Counted from the first letter of the stretch, positions 55,215 through 63,700 are shown. The stretch: 64,000 nt of DNA from an uncultured Allobosea sp. (GCF_945957345.1 NZ_CAMFKW010000018.1:24211-88210); one strand, 5' to 3'. A program made the numbers and translations. The notes: generated by a model from the letters alone, not told the origin.

Positions 55215-56456
55215 CTACTCGTCCCCGGACCGCTTGCTCCGCAGCCAGCCCGAGGCCCGATGAGCCAGCTTCAGCGCGAGGGGAGAGCGCTTGATCCGCC
55301 GCTTGAGCTCGCGTTTCGTCCGGGCGATCCGCGCGAAGACATGGCCCTTGAAGGTCAGCGGCAGGAAGCTGTCGACGAGATCGTCATGCTCGTCGCAGAA
55401 GGTCGTCTTGTAGCGGGCCTCGCCGACGCCGAGATCGAAGACCGTGACGCCTTCGCCGGCCTTCAGGCGGATCAGTTCGGCCAGCAGCAACTCGCCGGGG
55501 CTGGTCTTGACGGTTTCGCTGCCCATGTCGAACGATGTCGCCATCCCCGAGAAGCGCGCGCCCTGAACCGCACCGACATAGGTCGCGACCGAGCGGCCGC
55601 CGAGATCGAGGGAATAGAGCTCGATCGACGGAGGTCGGCCACCTTCCGGCATGGCCGCGCTTTCCAGGAAGGTGCGCATGGCCGGCTCGGCGAAGGGATC
55701 GGGCACGCCCATGGTGCGGAAGCGCTCCGCCTTCTGCGCCAGGAAGGCGTCGATGGTGCGCGTTATCTCGCTGGGCGTCGTTGCCCGCGTCAGCACCGAC
55801 GAGCCGAAATCCTTGAACCGGCTGTACTTGTTCTTGAGCTTCTTGCGGGCGTGGCTGCTCATCGAACGCTTGAGCGTGGCCTCGCCGTCGCCGGCGATCA
55901 GGGCAAGCTTGTAGGCGCGGCTCGGGCTCGGGCCTGCGGCAAGCAGCGCAGCCGGATTAGCGATGCCTTGCCACGCGATCGGCTGGTTGACGAAGGCCAG
56001 CGCATCCAGCCCGCCGATGGCGATGCCGATTTCGGTCAGCATCTGCGTCGTCAGTTGCGTATCGAGCTGCGCAGCGAAGCCCGGAGCATAGAGCCCCATA
56101 TGATAGTTCGCGTGCTTGCCGCCGATGAATTCAGCGAAGCGGAAGCCAGTGCGCCGGGTGATGACGAACGGCAGCAGCGCGCAGAGCGCGCCGTCGGCGC
56201 CACGCACCAGCGCGTAGCGCAAGGCCATGCCATGGGCAGCGCCGATCGTCTCGACGAAAGGCCTGATCCAGTCATAGCTCTGATAAGGCGTCACCAGCGC
56301 GCTGGCCTCGAAGGCGCGCCATGTTTCGGCGAGGCCCTTAATATCCGTCTCGATCGCGATCGAGGCCCAGGGACGAGACGCGGCGTGGCTGGCCGGGATG
56401 GCGTCGGGCGTGGCCAATGAAGAGGCGGTGGCGGTGGGCATGTTTCCTTCGCTCAT
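55215..56456 (-). CDS. GNAT family acetyltransferase (CelD/BcsL-like)
   Basis: 413 residues of the Acetyltransf_6 type found in cellulose and exopolysaccharide loci. Visible are the N-terminal TWRAFEASALVTPYQSYDWI, FRFAEFIGGKHANYHMG and the acyl-CoA-binding half (VATYVGAVQGARFSGMATSF, SPGELLLAELIRLKAGEGVT, VFDLGVGEARYKTTFCDEH). It may acetylate sugars in the polysaccharide. It is convergent with the Wzz gene and divergent from the deacetylase gene. Confidence 0.8.
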   Translation of the reverse strand: MSEGNMPTATASSLATPDAIPASHAASRPWASIAIETDIKGLAETWRAFEASALVTPYQSYDWIRPFVETIGAAHGMALRYALVRGADGALCALLPFVITRRTGFRFAEFIGGKHANYHMGLYAPGFAAQLDTQLTTQMLTEIGIAIGGLDALAFVNQPIAWQGIANPAALLAAGPSPSRAYKLALIAGDGEATLKRSMSSHARKKLKNKYSRFKDFGSSVLTRATTPSEITRTIDAFLAQKAERFRTMGVPDPFAEPAMRTFLESAAMPEGGRPPSIELYSLDLGGRSVATYVGAVQGARFSGMATSFDMGSETVKTSPGELLLAELIRLKAGEGVTVFDLGVGEARYKTTFCDEHDDLVDSFLPLTFKGHVFARIARTKRELKRRIKRSPLALKLAHRASGWLRSKRSGDE

Positions 56457-56551
56457 GCGAGCAGGACTGATGGCGCTTCCTTAACCCGTCATTGTGAACG
56501 GATCGGCCACAATCCCCCGGCCCGGCCACGCGATCGCGCGATAGCGTTAAA

Positions 56552-56595
56552 GCATTGTCGAGCGAAGTGGATGCCGGTTCGCGTGAAGACAATGC
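56552..56595. repeat. 44-bp palindromic REP-like element
   Basis: GCATTGTC ... GACAATGC ends with internal GCGAA/TTCGC pairs. It lies between the acetyltransferase and deacetylase genes. It resembles a palindrome I know to be common between genes in Bradyrhizobium-like genomes; part of it also occurs in the 5' end of ribD. Confidence 0.7.
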
Positions 56596-56644
56596 GACCA
56601 ATCAAAGTCGGGCGGTTGCTAGGGGACAGTTGCATTTGGCGGTG

Positions 56645-57697
56645 ATGAACGGACGTCACAGGGCCATCGCGGCCGCATTCCGGATGATGGCGGCGACGGG
56701 CGCCGACCGTTGGAGTCGCGGCTTCGCGCAGGGGCGGGGCGTGATTCTGACGCTCCACCATGTCCGGGCGGCCGAACGGCGCGGGTTCGCGCCAAATGCT
56801 CTGCTCGACATCACGCCGGACTTCCTCGACCGCGCGCTTCGTCTGATCCGGGCCGAGGGCTACGATATCGTCTCGCTACAGGAGGCGCTGGCGCGCCTGC
56901 GCAATCCGAAGCCCGGCCGCTTCTTCGTCGCGCTGACCTTCGACGACGGCTATCGCGACAATGTCGAGGAAGCCTGGCCCATCCTCGCCAAGCACGAGGC
57001 GCCCTGGACTTTGTTCGTGACGCCGGGCTTCGCCGACCGCACGGCGCGGCTCTGGTGGCTGGAGCTGGAGGAGGCGATCCGGGCGCTGCCACGGCTCGAT
57101 CTCGCCCTGCCGGATGGCTGCTTCATCGCCCGAACCGAAGCCGACGCCGAGAAGGCCCGCGCTTTCGCCAAGCTCTACTGGCGTCTACGCCGCGGCCCCG
57201 AAGCGATTCTGCTGTCGACGATTTCTGCCCTGATGGCTCAGGCCGGTATTGATCCCGCTGCCCTCGTCGAGCGCGAGTGCCTGCCCTGGGAGACGCTGCG
57301 GGCTTTATCTGGTGCGCCAGGCGTCACCATCGGCGCCCATACCCTGACGCATCCGATGCTGGCGAAGCACGGCGTGGATGTTGCACGCGGCGAGATCGTG
57401 GACAGCAAGCAACGCCTGGAGGCTGAGCTGGGTATCCCGATCCGCCATTTCGCCTACCCCGTCGGCGATCCCGGTTCGGCCGGGCCGCGCGATTTCGAGC
57501 TGGCTGCGGAAGCTGGCTTCGAGAGCGCCGTCACAACGCGACCAGGCCATCTCCTGCCGGAGCACGCCGCCCATCTCCACGCCTTGCCGCGCGTCTCGCT
57601 CAACGGCCTCCATCAGAACGAGGCGGCTCTGCGGGCACTGTTGTCGGGGCTGCCGTTTTGGCTGCGAAGCAGGGGGCGGAAAGTGGATGTTGGTTAG
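56645..57697 (+). CDS. Polysaccharide deacetylase (NodB homology)
   Basis: About 350 residues. NodB motifs: motif 1 FVALTFDDGYRDNVEEA (catalytic Asp pair), motif 2 zinc site TIGAHTLTHPMLAKHG and motif 3 IRHFAYPVGDPGSAGPRDFE. It removes N- or O-acetyl groups from sugars, in keeping with the acyltransferases of this locus. ATG 56645 is chosen; the frame upstream runs through a palindromic repeat. There is no signal peptide, so it may act in the cytoplasm or on lipid-linked sugars. Confidence 0.86.
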   Translation: MNGRHRAIAAAFRMMAATGADRWSRGFAQGRGVILTLHHVRAAERRGFAPNALLDITPDFLDRALRLIRAEGYDIVSLQEALARLRNPKPGRFFVALTFDDGYRDNVEEAWPILAKHEAPWTLFVTPGFADRTARLWWLELEEAIRALPRLDLALPDGCFIARTEADAEKARAFAKLYWRLRRGPEAILLSTISALMAQAGIDPAALVERECLPWETLRALSGAPGVTIGAHTLTHPMLAKHGVDVARGEIVDSKQRLEAELGIPIRHFAYPVGDPGSAGPRDFELAAEAGFESAVTTRPGHLLPEHAAHLHALPRVSLNGLHQNEAALRALLSGLPFWLRSRGRKVDVG

Positions 57698-57715
57698 GCT
57701 GATTGGGGTGTCGCT

Positions 57716-58045
57716 ATGGTTCCGCTTGGGCTAATTTTTTTGGCATCGGCCATATTGTTTCTAGGCGGATGGCTGCTATCGAGTGATGGGTCGGGAAAGT
57801 ATGTATCCGCGTTAAAGAGGATCTCCGGCTGCTTTGTAGGTCTATTCTCATTTGCGATTTATGGATGGTATTGGAATAATGCTAGATATAACAAAGACAA
57901 TGGGGCAATAGGGTTCATATTAATTCTATTTTATTTATCAGGAATAGTATTTAATCTAAATAGAAAGGCGGGTGTTTTAACTTTTATATTATCATATGCC
58001 ATAATTTTCATTTTCGACGCTGTGGTGATCAGGGGCGGTACCTAG
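57716..58045 (+). CDS. AT-rich orphan membrane protein
   Basis: 109 residues with four hydrophobic segments (LIFLASAILFLGGWLL, ISGCFVGLFSFAIYGWY, GAIGFILILFYLSGIVF, GVLTFILSYAIIFIFDAVVI). Base composition is strikingly AT-rich beside the GC-rich neighbours, and codons such as ATA and TTA abound, so recent horizontal acquisition is likely. The stop overlaps the convergent DUF2842 stop by 4 nt. It starts 18 bp after the deacetylase stop. I do not recognise a family. Confidence 0.6.
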   Translation: MVPLGLIFLASAILFLGGWLLSSDGSGKYVSALKRISGCFVGLFSFAIYGWYWNNARYNKDNGAIGFILILFYLSGIVFNLNRKAGVLTFILSYAIIFIFDAVVIRGGT

Positions 58046-58248
58046 TTGTCCTTGCGCTCCATCCACTTGATCAGCGGCAGCAGAGGCAGCACCCAGGCGA
58101 GGCCGAGCGCGATATAGGCGATGGTCTGCACCGGCTTCGACGCCTCGGTGATCCGCCCCTGCGCCAGCGCCATCGCCACAAGCGCGTAGACGCAGACGAA
58201 GACGAGGATCAGCACGGTCCCGATCAGCTTGCGGTTGCGTTGTTTCAT
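58042..58248 (-). CDS. DUF2842 family small membrane protein
   Basis: 68 residues with two helices (KLIGTVLILVFVCVYALVAM and IAYIALGLAWVLPLLPLIKW) and the tail MERKDN, the alphaproteobacterial DUF2842 pattern. GGAGAG precedes ATG 58248; an ATG at 58260 is less well placed. The function is unknown. It is divergent from ctaA. Confidence 0.78.
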   Translation of the reverse strand: MKQRNRKLIGTVLILVFVCVYALVAMALAQGRITEASKPVQTIAYIALGLAWVLPLLPLIKWMERKDN

Positions 58249-58373
58249 CGGGCTCTCCACCGCGCAGGTCTGTCTGCTGCGGCAATGCGGGCGTTGTCGC
58301 GCCGGAGCGACGGGTCTATGTCACCGGCGAGCGCGCTTGTGAAGCGCCAGCGTCTGCGACCGAAAGCCCGCCC

Positions 58374-59438
58374 GTGACCCTTGCTCTCAACCAGACTGCC
58401 GGCGAAAGCGCCAGGACCGATCATACCGGCATCCGCCGCTGGCTCTGGATCGTGGCCGGGCTCGTCTTCGTGATGGTCGTCGTTGGCGGTGCGACCCGTC
58501 TCACGGGTTCCGGCCTCTCGATCACCGAATGGAAGCCGATCACCGGTGCAATGCCGCCGCTCTCGGCCGATGCCTGGGCCGAGGAGTTCGGCAAGTATCG
58601 TGCGAGCCCGCAATACCAGCTCCTCAACGAGGGCATGAGCCTCGGCGAGTTTCAGTTCATCTACTGGTGGGAATGGGGTCATCGCCAGCTCGGCCGCTTC
58701 ATCGGCCTGATCTATCTCGCCGGCTTCTTGGTCGTCGCGCTGCGCCGCCTGCTGCCGGCCCGGCAGATCGCGACCTTGTTCGGCATGGGCCTGCTGCTCG
58801 GCCTGCAAGGGGCGATCGGCTGGATCATGGTGGCCTCCGGCCTCCAGCCAGGCATGATCGCCGTCGCGCCGGTGAAGCTGACGCTGCATCTGACCTTCGC
58901 CGGCCTGTTCTTCGCTTCGGTCGTGGCCTTCGCGACGACGCTGACGCCTTTGCGCCGGATCGAGCCGGCTCGGGGCAGGGCGACCGCATGGCTGCTCCTG
59001 CTCCTGCTCTTCGTGCAGGTCGCGCTTGGCGGGCTTGTCGCGGGCTCCAAGGCGGGCTTCACCTTCAACACCTGGCCCTTGATGGACGGTGCGCTGGTGC
59101 CGCCGGGCTCGCTGCTCTTCGCGCAATCGCCCTTCTGGGAGAACTTCGTCGACAATGTCGCGCTGGTGCAGTTCAACCACCGTTTGGGCGCCTATCTCCT
59201 CTTTGCCGTCGCACTCTGGAACGCTCTGAGACTACGCCGCGCCGCGCCGGGATCGGGCAGTGCGAAGCGTTCGACAGCCCTCTCCGGGCTGGTCCTGGCG
59301 CAATCGGCGCTCGGCGTGGCCACGTTGTTGCTGGTCGTGCCGCTTTGGGCCGGGCTTGCCCATCAGGCGCTCGGCTTCGCGGTGCTGGCGATGGGCGTGG
59401 TCCATCTCACCCGCACCGAGCAAGCGGCGCGGGGATAA
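58374..59438 (+). CDS. ctaA: Heme A synthase
   Basis: 354 residues with eight helices. It oxidises heme O to heme A for cytochrome c oxidase. Conserved features are VVVGGATRLTGSGLSITEWK near the N-terminus, FIYWWEWGHRQLGRFIGLIY with a heme-ligand His, the repeat histidine MIAVAPVKLTLHLTFAGLFF, NTWPLMDGALVPPG and VQFNHRLGAYLLFAVAL. The start is GTG 58374. A palindromic repeat follows the stop. Confidence 0.94.
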   Translation: MTLALNQTAGESARTDHTGIRRWLWIVAGLVFVMVVVGGATRLTGSGLSITEWKPITGAMPPLSADAWAEEFGKYRASPQYQLLNEGMSLGEFQFIYWWEWGHRQLGRFIGLIYLAGFLVVALRRLLPARQIATLFGMGLLLGLQGAIGWIMVASGLQPGMIAVAPVKLTLHLTFAGLFFASVVAFATTLTPLRRIEPARGRATAWLLLLLLFVQVALGGLVAGSKAGFTFNTWPLMDGALVPPGSLLFAQSPFWENFVDNVALVQFNHRLGAYLLFAVALWNALRLRRAAPGSGSAKRSTALSGLVLAQSALGVATLLLVVPLWAGLAHQALGFAVLAMGVVHLTRTEQAARG

Positions 59439-59450
59439 GGCGTATCCCTT

Positions 59451-59543
59451 GTCATTCCGGGGCTTCGCGGAGAGAAGAACCCGGAGTGACAATCGGAACA
59501 TCTCTCAAAGAGAAAAGCGCCGTCTCCGGCGCCTTTGTCATTC
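59451..59543. repeat. Intergenic palindromic repeat, related smaller element
   Basis: GTCATTCCGGGG...CCCGGAGTGAC forms a 40-bp palindrome. A GCGCCG/CGGCGC hairpin (AAAAGCGCCGTCTCCGGCGCCTTT) follows, and then a second GTCATTCC. End and core motifs recall the 134-bp repeats. It lies between convergent ctaA and metY and may act as a bidirectional terminator. Confidence 0.65.
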
Positions 59544-59561
59544 CAAGAATGCGAGTTCCGA

Positions 59562-60839
59562 TCAGGCGAGCGCCTGATCCAGATCCGCGATCAGGTCCTC
59601 GACATCCTCGAGGCCGATCGAGAGGCGGACCACCTGCGGCCCGGCGCCGGACGCGATCTTCTGCTCGTCGGTGAGCTGGCGATGGGTGGTCGAGGCCGGG
59701 TGGATCACCAGCGAGCGCGTGTCGCCGATATTGGCGAGATGCGAGAACAGCTTGAGGTTCGAGACCAGCTTGACGCCGGCGTCGTAGCCGCCCTTGAGCC
59801 CGAAGGTGAAGACCGCGCCGGCCCCCTTCGGCGTGTAGCGCTTGGCCAGGGCCTCGTACTTGTCGCCGGCCAGGCCGGGATAGCTCACCCACTCGACCGC
59901 CGGATGCTTCTGGAGATGCTCGGCGACCTTCTGCGTGCTCTCGCAATGCCTCTGCATGCGCAACGGCAGCGTCTCGATGCCGGTCAGCAGCATGAAGGCG
60001 TTGAAGGGCGAGAGCGCCGGGCCGAGATCGCGCAGGCCGAGCACGCGGGTCGCGATCGCGAAGGCGAAGTTGCCGAAGGTCTCGCCGAGCACCATGCCGT
60101 TATATTCCGGCCGCGGCTTGGAGAGCATCGGGTAGCGGTCGTCGCCGACCCAGTTGAACGAGCCGCCATCGACGATCAGGCCGCCGATCGAATTGCCGTG
60201 CCCGCCGAGGAATTTCGTCGCCGAATGCACGACGATGTCGGCGCCGTGCTCGAAGGGGCGCAGCAGATAGGGCGAGGCCATCGTGTTGTCGACGATGAGC
60301 GGAATATTGTGCTTCTTCGCGATGGCGCTGATCGCGGCAATGTCGACGATGACGCCGCCCGGATTGGCGATCGACTCGATGAAGATCGCCTTGGTCTTCG
60401 GCGTCACGGCGGCGGCGAAGCCTTCGACATCGTCCGGATCGGCCCAGATCACGTTCCAGCCGAAGCTCTTGTAGGAATGGTTGAACTGGTTGATCGAGCC
60501 GCCATAGAGCTTGCGCGCCGCGACGAACTCGTCGCCCGGCTGCAGCAGCGCGTGGAAGCAGAGGAACTCGGCCGCATGGCCCGAGGCTACGGCGAGCGCC
60601 GCCGTGCCGCCCTCCAGCGCCGCGACGCGCTCTTCCAGCACCGCGTTCGTCGGGTTGCCGATGCGGGTATAGATGTTGCCGAAGGCCTGCAGGCCGAACA
60701 GCGAGGCGGCATGGTCGACATCGTCGAAGACGAAGGAGGTCGTCTGGTAGATCGGCGTGGCGCGCGCGCCCGTCGCCGCGTCTGGGGCTGCCCCGGCGTG
60801 GATGGCGAGTGTGCTGAAACCCGGTGCGCGGTCGGTCAT
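59562..60839 (-). CDS. metY: O-acetylhomoserine sulfhydrylase (MetY-type)
   Basis: 425 residues, PLP-dependent Cys/Met metabolism family. The PLP lysine is in VVHSATKFLGGHGNSIGG. Start block FSTLAIHAGAAPDAATGARA and YTRIGNPTNAVLEERVAALE are typical, and the length and STTHRQLTDEQKIASG ending fit O-acetylhomoserine aminocarboxypropyltransferases. It makes homocysteine from O-acetylhomoserine and sulfide. ATG 60839 is preceded by GGGAGC. An inverted repeat upstream may be an operator. Confidence 0.88.
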   Translation of the reverse strand: MTDRAPGFSTLAIHAGAAPDAATGARATPIYQTTSFVFDDVDHAASLFGLQAFGNIYTRIGNPTNAVLEERVAALEGGTAALAVASGHAAEFLCFHALLQPGDEFVAARKLYGGSINQFNHSYKSFGWNVIWADPDDVEGFAAAVTPKTKAIFIESIANPGGVIVDIAAISAIAKKHNIPLIVDNTMASPYLLRPFEHGADIVVHSATKFLGGHGNSIGGLIVDGGSFNWVGDDRYPMLSKPRPEYNGMVLGETFGNFAFAIATRVLGLRDLGPALSPFNAFMLLTGIETLPLRMQRHCESTQKVAEHLQKHPAVEWVSYPGLAGDKYEALAKRYTPKGAGAVFTFGLKGGYDAGVKLVSNLKLFSHLANIGDTRSLVIHPASTTHRQLTDEQKIASGAGPQVVRLSIGLEDVEDLIADLDQALA

Positions 60840-60874
60840 GGCTGCTCCCTGACAATCTGACGTCGAAAACGGAT

Positions 60875-60892
60875 CGTTCGATTTAACGAACG
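60875..60892. promoter_or_regulatory. Inverted repeat upstream of metY
   Basis: CGTTCG-ATTTAA-CGAACG lies 36 bp upstream of the metY start in the 88-bp gap after the CoA-binding gene. It is a plausible repressor site; the regulator is unknown. Confidence 0.45.
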
Positions 60893-60927
60893 GTTCGCGA
60901 GGCGTCAATTCGGCGCGGTTGGCCGCG

Positions 60928-61461
60928 TCAGGTGCCCGGCCGGTGGATCGTCAGCTTCTGGAAGCCCTTGCCGGCGAGCACCGGCTTCTTGGCCGAGAGG
61001 ATGCGCGAATTGATGCCTTGCCAGCCGATTTCGCCGGAGAGCCGGCCGTATTCGATCTTCGGGCAGCGGTTCATGATGACGGTGACGCCCTTCGCCTCGG
61101 CCCGGGCGGCGGCTTCGTCGTTGCGGACCGACAACTGCATCCAGATCACCTTCGGCAGCGGGTCGAGCGCCAGCGCCTCGTCGGTGATCGGTCCGGCCGC
61201 TTCCGAGTTGCGGAAGATCTCGACCATGTCGATCGGGCCCGAGATGTCCTTGAGCGCGGCATAGACCGTCTTGCCGAGGATCGTCTGGCCGGCGAGGCCG
61301 GGATTGACCGGAATGACGTCATAGCCGCGGTCGAGCAGGTATTTTGTCACGATCCAGCTTGGCCGCGCCTCGTTGGCCGAGGCGCCGACCAACGCGATCC
61401 GCTTCACGGATTTCAGGATGTCGCGGATCAGGCTGTCCGGGTAGGCGTCGTGGTTCATCAT
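60928..61461 (-). CDS. CoA-binding protein (YccU-like)
   Basis: 177 residues with a Rossmann CoA-binding fold: RIALVGASANEARPSWIVTK, YDVIPVNPGLAGQTILGKTV, IDMVEIFRNSEAAGPITDEA and the conserved ending IMNRCPKIEYGRL. This small family is often next to sulfur amino-acid genes in alphaproteobacteria. Here it lies 88 bp upstream of metY and on the same strand, probably as one transcript. Its exact role is not established. Confidence 0.85.
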   Translation of the reverse strand: MMNHDAYPDSLIRDILKSVKRIALVGASANEARPSWIVTKYLLDRGYDVIPVNPGLAGQTILGKTVYAALKDISGPIDMVEIFRNSEAAGPITDEALALDPLPKVIWMQLSVRNDEAAARAEAKGVTVIMNRCPKIEYGRLSGEIGWQGINSRILSAKKPVLAGKGFQKLTIHRPGT

Positions 61462-61515
61462 GCCGGGCTCAGCGAAAGGACGATGGGGCAGGGTATAGGA
61501 TGTAGGGGAGACCGC

Positions 61516-61549
61516 GTCATCCCGAATGCAACTGCGGCAGCGGGATCAC
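61516..61549. repeat. Short palindrome sharing repeat ends
   Basis: GTCATCCCG...CGGGATCAC, a 34-bp stub that carries the terminal motifs of the 134-bp repeats and little in between. It lies just beyond the stop of the enoyl-CoA hydratase gene. Confidence 0.5.
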
Positions 61550-62358
61550 CCCTCCCATATGGGTTGCCGCTTCTCCATGAAGGCGCCGATCCCCTCTTCG
61601 GCATCTCGCGCGAGCATGTTCTCGACCATCACGGCCGAGGCGTGGTCATAGGCCGCCTTCAATCCCATCTCGCGCTGCTCGTAGAAGGCACGCTTGCCGA
61701 TCTTCACGGCAGCCGGCGATTTCGAGGCGATGATCGCCGCAAGCCGCCGTGCCCCGGTCAGCGCTTCGCCAGCCGGCACGACACGATTGACCAGCCCCAT
61801 GCGGGCCGCCTCCGTCGCGGGCACCATTTCGCCGAGCAGCAGCATCTCGAGTGCATGCTTGGCCGAGAGGTTGCGCGACAGCGCGACCATCGGCGTCGAG
61901 CAGAACAGCCCGATATGGACGCCGGGCGTACAGAAGCGCGCGCCTTCGCCCGCGACTGCGAGATCGCAGCTCGCGACGAGCTGGCAGCCAGCGGCCGTGG
62001 CCGTTCCCTCGACGGCAGCTATGACCGGCTGGGGCAGGGCAGTGATCTGCTGCATCATGGCCGAGCAGCGCCCGAGGATATCCGTGAAATAGGCCCGGCC
62101 CCGGTCGGCATCGGCGCGGTGGGCCGTCATCTCCTTGAGATCGTGCCCGGCGCTGAAGACCGGTCCGGCGGCGGTCAGGATAACGGCTTTGACCGAGCGA
62201 TCGGCGGCGATGGCGGTGAAGGTCTCGCTCAGCGCCGCCAGCATCGCCTCGCTCAGCGGATTGCGCGCCTGCGGGCGGTTCAGCGTCAGGGTCGCGACGC
62301 CCCCAGCATCCTCGCGCAGCAGGACGGGCGCGGCCTCCGGCTGATGATGGGCATTCAT
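61546..62358 (-). CDS. Enoyl-CoA hydratase/isomerase family protein
   Basis: 270 residues of the crotonase fold. Features are ATLTLNRPQARNPLSEAMLA, the oxyanion-hole block FSAGHDLKEMTAHRADADRG, VEGTATAAGCQLVASCDLAV with the Glu/Asp region, and GVHIGLFCSTPMVALSRNLS. Sequence style is near the ECHDC3-type hydratases. It is divergent from a thioesterase gene, with 89 bp between the starts. The specific acyl-CoA is unknown. Confidence 0.85.
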   Translation of the reverse strand: MNAHHQPEAAPVLLREDAGGVATLTLNRPQARNPLSEAMLAALSETFTAIAADRSVKAVILTAAGPVFSAGHDLKEMTAHRADADRGRAYFTDILGRCSAMMQQITALPQPVIAAVEGTATAAGCQLVASCDLAVAGEGARFCTPGVHIGLFCSTPMVALSRNLSAKHALEMLLLGEMVPATEAARMGLVNRVVPAGEALTGARRLAAIIASKSPAAVKIGKRAFYEQREMGLKAAYDHASAVMVENMLARDAEEGIGAFMEKRQPIWEG

Positions 62359-62447
62359 GACGCTTCCCTTCCGTATTTCGGCCTATTGTCGGAGCCGGCC
62401 GGCCATGCTGCAAGGGGATAAGCCCGTTCCAGCCTTCGGTTTTCCGC

Positions 62448-62876
62448 ATGACGACCCGCATGAGCGCCTCCGAGATCGATGCCTATCTCGACGAGGTCTT
62501 CCCCCAGCTCCATTACGGCGGGCGCACCTATTTCATCGAGGAGGTCGGGCCGATGACGGCCCGCATGCGCTGCGACTACCACGAGAAGCACCTGCGCCCC
62601 GGCGGCACGATCTCCGGGCCGACCATGATGGCGCTGGCCGATCTCGCGCTCTATGCGGCGATCCTCGCCCAGATCGGCCCTATCGGCCTCGCGGTGACGA
62701 CGAGCCTCAATTTCAACTTCCTGCGCAAGCCCGGCCAGGCTGCTCTGATCGGCGAGGCCAAGCTGCTCAAGCTCGGCAGGCGGCTCGCGGTCGGCGAGGT
62801 CTGCCTTTACTCGCAGGGCGAGGCCGAGATGGTCTGCCACGCGACCGGGACCTATTCGATCCCGGCCGCGCGGTAA
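62448..62876 (+). CDS. PaaI-family thioesterase
   Basis: 142 residues, a hotdog fold. Characteristic segments are MRCDYHEKHLRPGGTISGPT, MMALADLALYAAILAQIGPI and VTTSLNFNFLRKPGQAALIG, with AEAKLLKLGRRLAVGEVCLY later. It hydrolyses short acyl- or phenylacyl-CoA esters. It is paired divergently with an enoyl-CoA hydratase, so both could serve one acyl-CoA pathway. Confidence 0.85.
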   Translation: MTTRMSASEIDAYLDEVFPQLHYGGRTYFIEEVGPMTARMRCDYHEKHLRPGGTISGPTMMALADLALYAAILAQIGPIGLAVTTSLNFNFLRKPGQAALIGEAKLLKLGRRLAVGEVCLYSQGEAEMVCHATGTYSIPAAR

Positions 62877-62899
62877 GCCATCATCGCTTTCCCGCCGCC

Positions 62900-63307
62900 T
62901 CAGGCCGCTTGCTGGAGCGCTCGCGCCGCAAAGACCTCCCTCGCTGCGAAAAGCGCGTTGAGAGCAGCCGGAAAACCGGCATAGACGGCCATCTGGATCA
63001 AGACTTCTACGATCTCGTCACGGCTGAGCCCGACATTCAGCCCGGCCTCGATATGCACCTTCAGTTGCGGCGTCGCGTTGCCGAGCGCGGCCAGGGCCGC
63101 AATCGTCGCGATTTCCCGCTGCCTGAGATCGAGGCCTGGGCGCGTGTAGATGTCGCCGAAGGGGAACTCGACGATGTAGCGTGCAAAGTCTGGTGCGATA
63201 TCGGCAAGCTGGTCGACCACTTTGGTCCCGGCTTCGCCGTCAATGGCCGCCAGGGCCTGCCAGCCCCGCTCGAAACGCTCGTTCGTGTCGCTATGCTGCT
63301 GCGTCAT
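62900..63307 (-). CDS. Carboxymuconolactone decarboxylase family protein
   Basis: 135 residues, an all-helical AhpD/CMD-like fold: FGDIYTRPGLDLRQREIATI, NATPQLKVHIEAGLNVGLSR and DEIVEVLIQMAVYAGFPAAL. It has no AhpD-type CxxC pair, so it is closer to the decarboxylase branch than to peroxidase partners. ATG 63307 lies within the 3' end of the MerR gene (17-nt overlap), so the two are one transcription unit. Confidence 0.85.
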   Translation of the reverse strand: MTQQHSDTNERFERGWQALAAIDGEAGTKVVDQLADIAPDFARYIVEFPFGDIYTRPGLDLRQREIATIAALAALGNATPQLKVHIEAGLNVGLSRDEIVEVLIQMAVYAGFPAALNALFAAREVFAARALQQAA

Positions 63308-63671
63308 GGTTTGTCTCCACCGTGTCCAAGCCGGCATAGCCGGCGATCTTGGTGTCGAGGACGGCAAGGCAGGCCTGGAGCTCGGTGACATGAGCCCGGA
63401 CCTTCGCCCGATGCTCCTCCAGCAGAATGCGCCGGTCCTCCTCCGTGACCGGGCCGCGTTCGCGCAGGCGCGCATAGCGCAGCATGTCGCGGATCGGCAT
63501 CCCGGTCGTCTTCAGACGGCCGATGAAGTCGATCCAGGACAGAATGGAGGCGTCGTATTCGCGGTGCTGGGACGAGGCGCGCGAGGCATAGGGCAGCAGC
63601 TTGATTCGCTCGTAGTAGCGGATCGTATGCGCCGATAACCCGGTGCGCCTCGCGAGATCCCCGATCTTCAT
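63291..63671 (-). CDS. MerR-family transcriptional regulator
   Basis: 126 residues. The DNA-binding domain is MKIGDLARRTGLSAHTIRYY, ERIKLLPYASRASSQHREYD and IGRLKTTGMPIRDMLRYARL, then a coiled coil. It lacks cysteines, so it is not a metal or thiol sensor of the classic type. It is cotranscribed with a carboxymuconolactone-decarboxylase-like gene and preceded by a MerR-type promoter with a 19-bp spacer, so it probably regulates itself and its partner. Confidence 0.88.
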   Translation of the reverse strand: MKIGDLARRTGLSAHTIRYYERIKLLPYASRASSQHREYDASILSWIDFIGRLKTTGMPIRDMLRYARLRERGPVTEEDRRILLEEHRAKVRAHVTELQACLAVLDTKIAGYAGLDTVETNHDAAA

Positions 63672-63700
63672 GGTTCGCCTTGTGCGTCGTGACGCAGACC

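Noticed and set aside
60840..60927. SAM-II riboswitch before metY
   Set aside because: The sequence does not contain the conserved SAM-II blocks; an inverted repeat is all that is visible.
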